Shown here piece by piece: positions 42,206 through 49,692 of a stretch of DNA of 64,000 bases. Position 1 is the stretch's first letter; the number at the start of each line of letters is the position of its first letter. The DNA lies in contig NZ_KI912610.1 of assembly GCF_000519305.1 (NCBI RefSeq), forward strand, positions 1,025,949 through 1,089,948, given 5' to 3'. The position numbers were made by a program, and so were the translations under genes. Under the pieces are notes generated by a model. That model searched no databases, had not been told where the DNA came from, and worked only from the letters and a program-made list of their open reading frames with translations. Source of the DNA: Mesorhizobium ciceri WSM4083 (lineage in GTDB: Bacteria > Pseudomonadota > Alphaproteobacteria > Rhizobiales > Rhizobiaceae).

Positions 42206-43795
42206 ATGAAAACTGAACTCGACCATCTCGCTGAACTCGCCAGTCAAGGGCGCATTTCGCGCCGCGCGTTTCTCGGCCGCGCCGCCGCGCTCGGCGTGTC
42301 GGCAGCCCTGATACCGGCGTTGGCTGGCAAGGCTTTTGCCCAAACGCCGGTGAAGGGCGGCACCATCAAGGCTGGCCTGCAGGGCGGTGAATCGACCAAC
42401 AGCCTCGATCCGGCGCTGAACCTCAGCCAGGTCACCTTCAGCTTCGGCAAGCTTTGGGGCGAGTATCTCGTGCGCCTCACCCCCGACAACAAGCTGGTCA
42501 ACCTGATCGCCGAAGAGATCGGCGCTTCGGCGGACGCCAAGACGTGGACGATCAAGATCCGTGACGGCATCGAGTTCCACAATGGCAAGACGGTCGGCGC
42601 CGAAGACGTTGCCGCCACCATCGAGCGCCATGCAGACGAGAAATCGAAGTCGGGCGCGCTCGGTATCCTCAAGAACATCAAGGGCGTCAAGGCGAGCGGC
42701 AAGGAAGTCATCGTCACGCTCGGCGACGCCGATGCCGACTTCCCCTATCTGATGGCCGACTACCATCTCACCATCCAGCCGAATGGCGGCAAGGACGATC
42801 CGAATGCCGGTATCAGCGCCGGACCCTACAAGGTTAGCGTCAACCAGCCAGGCGTGCGCCATGGCGGCGAGCGTTTCGCCAATTACTGGCTGGGCGACAA
42901 GGCCGGCCATGCCGACCAGGTCGAGATCATCGTCATCAATGATGCGACCGCACGGCTTGCAGCCCTGCAGGGCGGCCAGGTGCACATGATCAACCGCGTC
43001 GAACCCAAGGTCGTCGATCTCGTCAAGCGCATCGCGGGCGTTTCCATCGAGAACGTCTCGGGCAAGGGCTACTATCCGTTCAACATGTTCTGCGACACCG
43101 CACCTTTCGACAGCAACGATCTGCGCATGGCGCTGAAGCTGGCCATGGACCGCGACGAGATGCTGGAAAAGATCCTGCGCGGCTATGGCTCGGTGGGTAA
43201 CGACTTCCCGATCAACGAGGCCTATCCGCTGTTTTCCGCCGACATCGAACAGCGCAAGTTCGATCCGGACAAGGCGGCGGCAGCCTACAAGAAATCAGGC
43301 CACAGCGGCTCGATCGTGCTGCGCACCTCGGACGTCGCCTTCCCGGGCGCCGTCGATGCCGCACAGCTCTATCAGCAGTCCTGCGCCAAAGCCGGCATCA
43401 AGATCGAGATCAAGCGCGAGCCCGGCGACGGCTACTGGTCGGAGGTCTGGAACAAGCAGCCTTTCTCGCTCTCCTACTGGGGCGGACGCGCCACGCAGGA
43501 CCAGATGTATTCCACCGGCTATGTCTCGACAGCCGACTGGAACGACACGCGCTTCAAGCGGCCGGAATTCGACAAGATGCTGTTTACCGCGCGCGGCGAG
43601 CTCGACCAGGCCAAGCGCCAGGCGATCTACCACGATATGGCAGTGATGATGCGTGACGAAGGCGGGCTGATCGTGCCCTTCTTCAACCAGTTCATCGACG
43701 CGGCCGCCACCAACAAGATCGGCGGCTATGCCAAGAGCCCTATCGGCGAAATGATGGACGGCTACGCGCTTGCCGAGTGCTGGCTCAACGCTTGA
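42206..43795 (+). CDS. ABC transporter substrate-binding protein, Opp/Dpp type, copy 2
   Basis: 529-aa periplasmic binding protein with a twin-arginine leader (SRRAFLGRAAALGVSAAL ... AFAQ). It aligns along its full length with copy 1 at 36957; shared blocks include GGESTNSLDPAL, ASGKEV, PGVRHGGERFANYW and REPGDGYWSEVWNKQPF. Differences cluster in segments likely to line the ligand pocket (for example TIRNHAGPGHYVF versus SIENVSGKGYYPF). It therefore probably feeds the same permease with a different but related ligand. AGGGGTAGGAC precedes the ATG. Confidence 0.92.
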   Translation: MKTELDHLAELASQGRISRRAFLGRAAALGVSAALIPALAGKAFAQTPVKGGTIKAGLQGGESTNSLDPALNLSQVTFSFGKLWGEYLVRLTPDNKLVNLIAEEIGASADAKTWTIKIRDGIEFHNGKTVGAEDVAATIERHADEKSKSGALGILKNIKGVKASGKEVIVTLGDADADFPYLMADYHLTIQPNGGKDDPNAGISAGPYKVSVNQPGVRHGGERFANYWLGDKAGHADQVEIIVINDATARLAALQGGQVHMINRVEPKVVDLVKRIAGVSIENVSGKGYYPFNMFCDTAPFDSNDLRMALKLAMDRDEMLEKILRGYGSVGNDFPINEAYPLFSADIEQRKFDPDKAAAAYKKSGHSGSIVLRTSDVAFPGAVDAAQLYQQSCAKAGIKIEIKREPGDGYWSEVWNKQPFSLSYWGGRATQDQMYSTGYVSTADWNDTRFKRPEFDKMLFTARGELDQAKRQAIYHDMAVMMRDEGGLIVPFFNQFIDAAATNKIGGYAKSPIGEMMDGYALAECWLNA

Positions 43796-43828
43796 GCGGA
43801 CTCTGATCGTCCGATTTCATCTATCAAG

Positions 43829-43866
43829 AACGCCGTGTGCCCGGGACGGCACACGGCGTTCCCGTT
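43829..43866 (+). terminator. Strong hairpin after the second solute-binding gene
   Basis: AACGCCGTGTGCC and GGCACACGGCGTT form a perfect 13-bp stem with a 6-nt loop 33 nt after the stop, followed by CCCGTTT. The U-tract is short, but the stem is the strongest in the region. It would end or attenuate the importer transcript before the phosphatase-like gene that starts 29 nt later. Confidence 0.7.
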
Positions 43867-43894
43867 TCAAACCGCCAACCACATGGAGCAGCCC

Positions 43895-44734
43895 ATGGCG
43901 CTCAAATCCAAGCTTCTGCTGATCATCCTCGATGGCGTGCCTTACCGGAACTGGCGCCGGCTGATGGGCAATCTCGAAGGTTGGGTGCAATCGGGCGAGG
44001 CGCGCGTCTGGAAGATGCGCTCGGTGCTGCCGTCGACCTCGGCCTGCTGCTATGCGTCGATCCACACCGGGGTCTCTCCGCAGGTGCACGGGATTCTCTC
44101 CAACGAGAACCGGTTCCGCGTCGAGCAGCCCGATATCTTCTCCGAGGTCAGCAAGGCAGGCGGCAAGACGGGGGCGGTGACCCATTCCTACTGGTCGGAA
44201 TTCTTCCGCGCCTATCCGTTCGACCTGGTCGAGGACATGGAATTCGACGAGCCAAGCGGGCCGATCACGCATGGCCGCTTCCACACCATGACCGGTTACA
44301 ATCTCCGCAACCAGATGACGCCGAGCGATGTCGACCTGTTCGCGACGCTGACCATGCTGACGAAACGCCATGGCATCGACTACGGCATCCTGCACACCTG
44401 CACGCTTGACTCGATGGGACACCGCTTCGGCCACGACTGCCACGAGATGGACCATGCCGTCTATGCGATGGACGGCATGCTGGCCGCCTTCCTGCCGCGC
44501 TGGATCGAAGCCGGCTATGAGGTGATCGTCACCGCCGATCACGGCCAGACCGATCGTGGCCATCATGGCGGCCATGACGACGAGATGCAGGATTTCGCGC
44601 TGTATTATTTCGGTGCCGGCAAAGGACCGCAGGCCGACACGCTGCTCGACCAGCTGCAGCTGGCGCCGACGGTGCTGAGCCGACTGGGTGTGCCGGTGCC
44701 GGCGACGATGAAGGCGAAGGCTTTCTTGAGCTGA
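43895..44734 (+). CDS. Alkaline-phosphatase-superfamily hydrolase (nucleotide pyrophosphatase/phosphodiesterase-like)
   Basis: 279-aa metal hydrolase. Metal and nucleophile motifs: LLIILDGVPY (Asp), the nucleophile region LPSTSACCYASIHTGVSP (Ser/Thr), LHTCTLDSMGHRFGHD (Asp and His) and VTADHGQTDRGHHGG (Asp-His, His). No signal peptide, so the enzyme is cytosolic. GGAG lies 6 nt before ATG 43895. Directly after the importer operon; it could hydrolyse a phosphoester or phosphonate taken in by that importer. Substrate unproven. Confidence 0.85.
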   Translation: MALKSKLLLIILDGVPYRNWRRLMGNLEGWVQSGEARVWKMRSVLPSTSACCYASIHTGVSPQVHGILSNENRFRVEQPDIFSEVSKAGGKTGAVTHSYWSEFFRAYPFDLVEDMEFDEPSGPITHGRFHTMTGYNLRNQMTPSDVDLFATLTMLTKRHGIDYGILHTCTLDSMGHRFGHDCHEMDHAVYAMDGMLAAFLPRWIEAGYEVIVTADHGQTDRGHHGGHDDEMQDFALYYFGAGKGPQADTLLDQLQLAPTVLSRLGVPVPATMKAKAFLS

Positions 44735-44744
44735 GCGCGGCCCT

Positions 44745-44769
44745 CCCTTCTCCCCTTGCGGGAGAAGGG
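44745..44769. repeat. Single arm of the palindromic intergenic element
   Basis: CCCTTCTCCC-CTTGC-GGGAGAAGGG is a perfect 10-bp stem and matches the outer arm of the 10.2-kb element. It lies 11 bp after the phosphatase-like gene and could also act as a transcription stop on the minus strand side, where a T-run would follow. Partial copy. Confidence 0.65.
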
Positions 44770-44895
44770 AAAAAGGCCCGGCTCTGGCAACCTCCCCTTT
44801 CTTCGGTTAGCCTCCGCAAAATTCCTTGGCGGAGGATGAACCTTTTTGGGCCGATCAGCGACAGAGCAGACAGGAGCCAGGCGGCTCGACCGGCC

Positions 44896-45462
44896 ATGAC
44901 GGCAGCGACCGAGACCGATCGCGCGCTTGTCGACCGGGTCGCGAAGGGCGACCGTGCCGCCGTGCGGCTCCTGTTCATGCGTCACCACGCGCGGGTCTAC
45001 CGCTTCGTGGCGCGCCAGACGGGATCGGAAATGATGGCCGACGATATCGCCAACGAAGTCTTCCTCGAGCTGTGGCGCCAGGCCCCCGCCTTCGAAGGGC
45101 GTTCCGAAGTCTCGACATGGCTGCTCGGCATTGCCCGTTTCAAGGCGCTGTCCGTGCTGCGCAAGAAGAAGGAAGACTGGATCGACGACGAGGCCGCCGC
45201 CGCGGTGCCCGACGGCGCCGACACGCCGGAAGTCGTCACCATGAAGGAAGACAAGGCGGCCGCCCTGCGGCGCTTCGTTAACGCCTTGCCCGAAGAGCAC
45301 CGCGTGGTGATCGATCTTGCCTATTATCACGGACAGTCGGTGAACGAGATCGGCGAGGTGCTCGACATTCCGGTCGCAACCGTCAAGACCCGGATGTTTT
45401 ACGCCCGCAAGAAACTCGGCGAAGCCCTCAAGGCCGCCGGTTACGACAGGGGGTGGCCATGA
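44896..45462 (+). CDS. ECF-type RNA polymerase sigma factor
   Basis: 188-aa sigma-70 family protein of the extracytoplasmic function group. Region 2 covers about residues 20-85 (LFMRHHARVYRFVARQTGSEMMADDIANEVFLELWRQ). Region 4 covers about 130-180 (LPEEHRVVIDLAYYHGQSVNEIGEVLDIPVATVKTRMFYARKKL). It overlaps the downstream anti-sigma gene (ATGA). The start at 44896 begins at conserved sequence; ATG 44836 is in frame but its GGAGG is directly adjacent to the ATG, a poor fit. It probably directs transcription of its own operon. Confidence 0.9.
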   Translation: MTAATETDRALVDRVAKGDRAAVRLLFMRHHARVYRFVARQTGSEMMADDIANEVFLELWRQAPAFEGRSEVSTWLLGIARFKALSVLRKKKEDWIDDEAAAAVPDGADTPEVVTMKEDKAAALRRFVNALPEEHRVVIDLAYYHGQSVNEIGEVLDIPVATVKTRMFYARKKLGEALKAAGYDRGWP

Positions 45463-46127
45463 GTGCCGCTGAAAAAATGTCGCGCCGCGACGAAATGGAA
45501 ACGCTGCTGCCGTTCTACCTGAACGGCTCGCTGGAAGGTTCCGACCTGGAAGCGGTCGAGGAATGGCTGGCCAGCGATCCCTCGGCACTTGCCGCCCTTG
45601 GTGAGGCTGAAGCCGAATTCTCCGGCGCCACGGCCGCCAACGAAGCAATCCGGCCGCCGGCCGATGCGCTCAGCCGCTTTGCCAAGGCACTCGACGCCGA
45701 GGCCGGGCTTGCGCGCAAACCGGCAGGATCGTCCTGGCTGGCGCAGGCCTGGGGCCGCTTCATGGCGGTGCCGGTCGGTGTCGCCTGGGCGGCAGCCGCG
45801 GTTCTGCTGGCCCTGGTCATGGTGCAGTCGTTTGTCGAACCCGGCGGCAAGGGCAATGATTTCGAGATTGCCGGCGCGGAAAACGATCTGGCGAAAATGC
45901 CGTTCGCTCTGGTCAAGTTCAAGCCGGATGCCAAGATGTCTGACATATCCGCCTTCCTCGGCGGCAACGGGCTGAAGATCATCGGTGGACCGACCGCCGA
46001 CGGCGTCTTCCGGCTCGGCATCCCGGCTGCCAACGCAGCCGACTACAACAAGCAAATCGGCCTTGTTGCCGCCCAGGCTTTCACGGAAACTGTGATCGAG
46101 GGAAGGAAACCCGTTGATGGCGGCTGA
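45459..46127 (+). CDS. Membrane-anchored anti-sigma factor
   Basis: 222-aa protein. The cytosolic N-terminal part (about 1-100) has an anti-sigma-like start, RRDEMETLLPFYLNGSLEGSDLEAVEEWLASDP, without the His-Cys-Cys zinc motif. One transmembrane segment follows (about 105-128, VPVGVAWAAAAVLLALVMVQSF). The periplasmic C-terminal domain (FALVKFKPDAKMSDISAFLGGNGLKIIGGP) resembles the small strand-helix fold of protease propeptide-like domains. It overlaps both its sigma partner (4 nt) and the protease gene (11 nt). Likely sequesters the sigma factor until a periplasmic cue acts. Confidence 0.82.
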   Translation: MSAAEKMSRRDEMETLLPFYLNGSLEGSDLEAVEEWLASDPSALAALGEAEAEFSGATAANEAIRPPADALSRFAKALDAEAGLARKPAGSSWLAQAWGRFMAVPVGVAWAAAAVLLALVMVQSFVEPGGKGNDFEIAGAENDLAKMPFALVKFKPDAKMSDISAFLGGNGLKIIGGPTADGVFRLGIPAANAADYNKQIGLVAAQAFTETVIEGRKPVDGG

Positions 46128-47553
46128 GGCGGTCATTCGATTTGCGGCAATGCTTGCGGCGGCGATGACAATCGCCGCCGTGCCCGCGTCGGCGCAGACC
46201 AACGATCCCAATCCCGACCCGGCGAAAATCGACTGCCGCGACGGGACCAACGCGGCGGGCGCCGACTGCGCCAAGGATGGCAGCGACACAAAGGGCGGAT
46301 CGGATGCGGCGCAGTCCGGCGCTGTGTTCCTGCCGGCGCTGATCGTCGACCTGTTTCCCAACCCGGCGGCGCCTCCAACACCGGTGCCGACGCCCCGGCC
46401 GGCGCCAGCGGCGCTGCCTGCCGATACTCAAGCCGGCCCCCCGCCTGGCGGCCCGATCGTCTCGCCGACCGATCTCATTGCCGTTCAGCCGGCGCGCGCG
46501 GTGGTTGGCGATTTCGTGCCCGACGAGGTGCTGGTGACCGTCGACGGCGATGCCGGCGCTGTCCAGCAGATCGCCGCCTCCTTCGGCCTGCAGGTGCGCT
46601 CGCAGCGCCAGTCGCTTCTGCTTGGCACCACGCTGGTGCGCTTCGGCATTCCCGACGGCCGGCCCGTCGGCGTCGTGCTGGCGCAACTGGCCGCCGACGG
46701 CCGCACCCAGCGGCGCGAGCCCAACCATGTCTATTCGCTGCAGCAGGCCGCCGGCATCGTCAACTATGCGTTCGATCGTATCGCGCTCGATGCCAAGCAG
46801 GCGAGCGGCGAAAACGTCCGCATCGCGGTGATCGACACCGGCATCGACGACACCAACCCGGCGCTGTCGGGCGTCATTGCCGGGCAGTTCGACGCCATGC
46901 CCGACGTGCCGACAGAAAAGCGCGATCACGGCACGTCGATCGACGGGCTGATCGCCGGCGTCGGCGCGCTGGAAGGCATGGCGCCGGGCGCAAAAATCTA
47001 TCACGCCCGCGCCTTCGAGGGCGGCAAGTCGACCATGGATGTCATCCTGTCGGCGCTCGACTGGGCGGCGGAACAGGACGTGCGCATCATCAATATGAGT
47101 TTCGTCGGGCCGAAGAACGATTTGCTCGGCGTCGCCTGCCGCAATGCCCGCGCGCTCGGCATGGTGCTGGTCGCTGCCGCCGGCAACAACGGGCCGAAAG
47201 CGCCTTATGGCTATCCGGCCGCCTTCGACGGCGTCATCGCGGTCACCGCCACCGATGCCAAGGACGGGCTGATGCCGCAGGCCAATCGCGGCGCCTATGT
47301 CTTCATCTCGGCGCCCGGCGTCGAGATGGTGGCGCCGAGCGGCGCCGGCTCGGACGTGGTCACCGGCACCTCATTCGCGGCGGCGATCGTGAGCGGCGCC
47401 ATCGCCAATCTCATCCACGCCGCGCCTGATCGCTCGGCCGACGACATCGAGAAGGCGCTCGCTGCAACGGCCAGAGATCTCGGCCCCAAGGGACGCGACG
47501 ATGATTTCGGCTATGGGCTGCTGGACATAAAGGCGGCGGCGGCAAAGGAATAG
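46117..47553 (+). CDS. S8 (subtilisin-like) serine protease, exported
   Basis: 478-aa protease with a signal peptide (AAMLAAAMTIAAVPASAQ) and a Pro-rich linker (about residues 80-115). A propeptide-like domain follows (DEVLVTVDGDAGAVQQIAASFG) and then the subtilase domain from about 225. The catalytic triad is Asp in VIDTGIDD, His in KRDHGTSIDGLIAG and Ser in GTSFAAAIVSG. It is the third gene of the sigma/anti-sigma operon and overlaps the anti-sigma gene. Start ATG 46117. Its periplasmic location and the propeptide-like domain shared in style with the anti-sigma protein suggest that it could act on that protein. Confidence 0.9.
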   Translation: MAAEAVIRFAAMLAAAMTIAAVPASAQTNDPNPDPAKIDCRDGTNAAGADCAKDGSDTKGGSDAAQSGAVFLPALIVDLFPNPAAPPTPVPTPRPAPAALPADTQAGPPPGGPIVSPTDLIAVQPARAVVGDFVPDEVLVTVDGDAGAVQQIAASFGLQVRSQRQSLLLGTTLVRFGIPDGRPVGVVLAQLAADGRTQRREPNHVYSLQQAAGIVNYAFDRIALDAKQASGENVRIAVIDTGIDDTNPALSGVIAGQFDAMPDVPTEKRDHGTSIDGLIAGVGALEGMAPGAKIYHARAFEGGKSTMDVILSALDWAAEQDVRIINMSFVGPKNDLLGVACRNARALGMVLVAAAGNNGPKAPYGYPAAFDGVIAVTATDAKDGLMPQANRGAYVFISAPGVEMVAPSGAGSDVVTGTSFAAAIVSGAIANLIHAAPDRSADDIEKALAATARDLGPKGRDDDFGYGLLDIKAAAAKE

Positions 47554-47723
47554 ATCTAACGCTTAAAAGCTTCTGCTTTCATGCATGTCGAAACTCAATC
47601 AGATGGTTGCCCAATGGCCGAGATGGGTGGGAAGCAGTCGTCTAACAGTTTAGTTCATAGTATTTCCATCCCGGAAGATAGCTGCGCCGCGCTGGGCTGC
47701 CGCTGAGAGAATGCTGGTGATTA

Positions 47724-48215
47724 ATGTCGAATATCTGCTCCGAGTCCCGACTACGGTTACGCAGCTTCGATGCACGGAATCTTGGCGAAAGAACAAGAAA
47801 ACCTGGCTCAACTCCTGAAAGTCTCATCAGAGAAGGCTACACCGAAGCTGAAATTCACTCTGGTATCAGGGTGGTAACGCCAGAGGAGGCGCTGGAGCAT
47901 TGGAGGCCTGCAAATCCAAAGAGCGTCGCTTTGGCGCTCAACCTGTCGATAGGGTGGGACAATGGTGTTGGGGCTGACAATTTTACCGTCTATATCATCA
48001 CGAACGCAATCAGAGATCAGATCAATATAGACCCTCATCCGGTAATTAGCGTCGAAGATTTTAAATGGCCTGATCTGCTCAAAAGCATTCTAGATATCCT
48101 TAGAAAATGTGAAGGGAATTCATGGAAGGAGAGTGTTCGCGAATTGTGCAAGCGATTTGAGTGGGAATATTCTGGTATGGCGGAATATGAATCTTGGCTT
48201 CGATCAGATGGTTAA
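47724..48215 (+). CDS. Imm8-like immunity protein, orphan
   Basis: 163-aa cytosolic protein without signal or membrane segment. It resembles Imm8 immunity proteins of polymorphic toxin systems: an N-terminal LRLRSFDARNL strand, a central domain LALNLSIGWDNGVGADNFTVYIITN, and a C-terminal helix pair CEGNSWKESVRELCKRFEWEYSGM. Codon use and base composition are clearly more AT-rich than all neighbours, typical of acquired DNA. No toxin gene adjoins it. The assignment is by motif memory and needs a profile search; otherwise it is an unknown protein. The true start may be a little downstream. Confidence 0.55.
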   Translation: MSNICSESRLRLRSFDARNLGERTRKPGSTPESLIREGYTEAEIHSGIRVVTPEEALEHWRPANPKSVALALNLSIGWDNGVGADNFTVYIITNAIRDQINIDPHPVISVEDFKWPDLLKSILDILRKCEGNSWKESVRELCKRFEWEYSGMAEYESWLRSDG

Positions 48216-48308
48216 TGCCTAGACGGAAAATTGCCCGCGCGAGCCTTCTTAAAATCAACGGCAGAAATGGGTCGAACTCGGTCGCGCGGAGTGATTGCGT
48301 TTCGACCG

Positions 48309-49331
48309 CTAGCCAGGCGCGCCGGCGACCGATCCCCTGACCACCAGATCGACCGGCCAGACCTCGCCTCGCGCCCCCTCCTCCAGGCCTGAAATCCGTG
48401 CCGCCAGCCGCTCGGCGACACGGGCGCCGGCGAGACGGATCGATGAACGCGTCGTCGACAGCGGCACCGAAAAATTCTCCGGCCTCAGCCAGGGGAAGAC
48501 GTCATCATGAGCGATCAGCGACACGTCGCCGGGAATGCTCAAGCCGAGGTCGCGCACGGCGCGCACGACGCCGAGTGCCATGATCAGGCTGGAGCAGGCG
48601 ATCGCCGTCGGCGCGTCACCTTCTTCCAGCAAACGCCTGGTGGCGCGATAGCCGTTCTCTTCGGTCATATCGACCGAGCAGACATGGCGTTCGCTCAATG
48701 ACAGTCCGCTCGCGGCGAGTGCCCGGCGCACGCCGCGTTCGCGATGGATGGCGAAGGTTTCGCGGTCGTCACCGTTGATCAACGCCAGCCGCCGATGACC
48801 GAGCTGGATCAGCAGCCTGGCTGCCTCGTGGAAGGCGCCCTCATTGTCGATGTCGGTGAAGGCATAGTCGAAATCGAAACCTTCGCTGCGGCCATGGACG
48901 ATGAAGGGAATGCCGAGCGTGTTGACCAGCGCCACGCGCCGGTCGGCGGGCCTTGGAGAGGAGATATAAACAGCGTCGACCTGCCGGTTGGCGACGATGC
49001 GCCGGTAGGTCGTCTCCTGGTCGTCGGCGTCGGCCGGCGACAGCACAAGGTCAAGCTCGTGCGAGCGGGCATAGTCACCAAGACCGGACAGGAACTCGAC
49101 GAAATGCGGATCGATGTCGACCGACGCACCGGTCGGCAGGACATAGCCGATCATGCCGGTCTTGCCGGTCGCCAGCCGGCGCGCGCTCGGGTTGGGACGA
49201 TAGCCATGGCGCTTGGCGGCATCCATGACACGCCTGCGCGTCTCCTCGTTGACCTCGGGATAGCCGTTCAGCGCACGGCTCACCGTGGTTTGCGAAAGTG
49301 CCAGCATGTGGGCGAGCTGCTTGAGGTTCAC
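48309..49331 (-). CDS. aglR: LacI-family repressor of the alpha-glucoside operon
   Basis: 340-aa regulator. The HTH lies at residues 1-25 (MNLKQLAHMLALSQTTVSRALNGYPEV), followed by the hinge RPNPSARRLATGKTG and a sugar-sensing domain (IGYVLPTGAS, GHRRLALINGDDRE, VSLIAHDDVFPWLRPENFS). The start is GTG 49331 with GGAG 6 nt ahead. It is divergent from aglEFGAK with two AAAGCGCTTT palindromes in the shared region, so it controls both directions. Sugar release of the repressor is inferred from family. Confidence 0.92.
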   Translation of the reverse strand: MNLKQLAHMLALSQTTVSRALNGYPEVNEETRRRVMDAAKRHGYRPNPSARRLATGKTGMIGYVLPTGASVDIDPHFVEFLSGLGDYARSHELDLVLSPADADDQETTYRRIVANRQVDAVYISSPRPADRRVALVNTLGIPFIVHGRSEGFDFDYAFTDIDNEGAFHEAARLLIQLGHRRLALINGDDRETFAIHRERGVRRALAASGLSLSERHVCSVDMTEENGYRATRRLLEEGDAPTAIACSSLIMALGVVRAVRDLGLSIPGDVSLIAHDDVFPWLRPENFSVPLSTTRSSIRLAGARVAERLAARISGLEEGARGEVWPVDLVVRGSVAGAPG

Positions 49332-49346
49332 GAAGTCTCCATTCCC

Positions 49347-49360
49347 TCAAAGCGCTTTTA
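49347..49360. promoter_or_regulatory. LacI-type operator, site 1 (next to aglR)
   Basis: TCAAAGCGCTTTTAA contains the palindrome AAAGCGCTTT (49349-49358) centred on CG. It is 17 bp upstream of the aglR start, positioned for autorepression. Confidence 0.75.
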
Positions 49361-49567
49361 AATTGAATCGACCCAAGTGCCACCGGGGCCGAGCCATACG
49401 AAGCCGAACCATAGACGCGGTTTGGGCGTGTTTGAAACAGAAATTGCTGCTGCATCGCCAAAATAGTATGTTGCAGCGCACTTTTAGGAGTGAAAACGGG
49501 CGAACCTAAATCGATTAACTCGCCAGGCTCTTGACTTCCCAGCGATTCAATGGCGTGATCGAAAAAG

Positions 49568-49581
49568 CCAAAGCGCTTTGG
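49568..49581. promoter_or_regulatory. LacI-type operator, site 2 (next to aglE)
   Basis: CCAAAGCGCTTTGG is a perfect 14-bp palindrome with the same core as site 1, 110 bp upstream of aglE. A TTGACT at 49531-49536 could be the -35 element of the aglE promoter, putting the operator over or just after the -10. The two sites are about 220 bp apart, so repression looping is possible. Confidence 0.75.
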
Positions 49582-49692
49582 AAGACTCTTCGAAAGGTTG
49601 CGGTTCCTTTCCGACTGAGTCACAGTCCTGCGGCGTCGGCGGGCGGAATGGAGGTTCCGTCCGGTGTGTGAGACCCACTGGGAGGAATACCG

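Larger units (their letters stand above)
49332..49692. other. aglR-aglE divergent regulatory region (361 bp, no gene)
   Basis: Contains the two operators listed separately and probable divergent promoters. Open frames across it have no start signals or family similarity. No terminator or RNA gene was seen. Confidence 0.7.

Noticed and set aside
47808..48038. Minus-strand frame inside the Imm8-like gene
   Set aside because: No start signal, and the plus-strand frame has the better protein character and full length.
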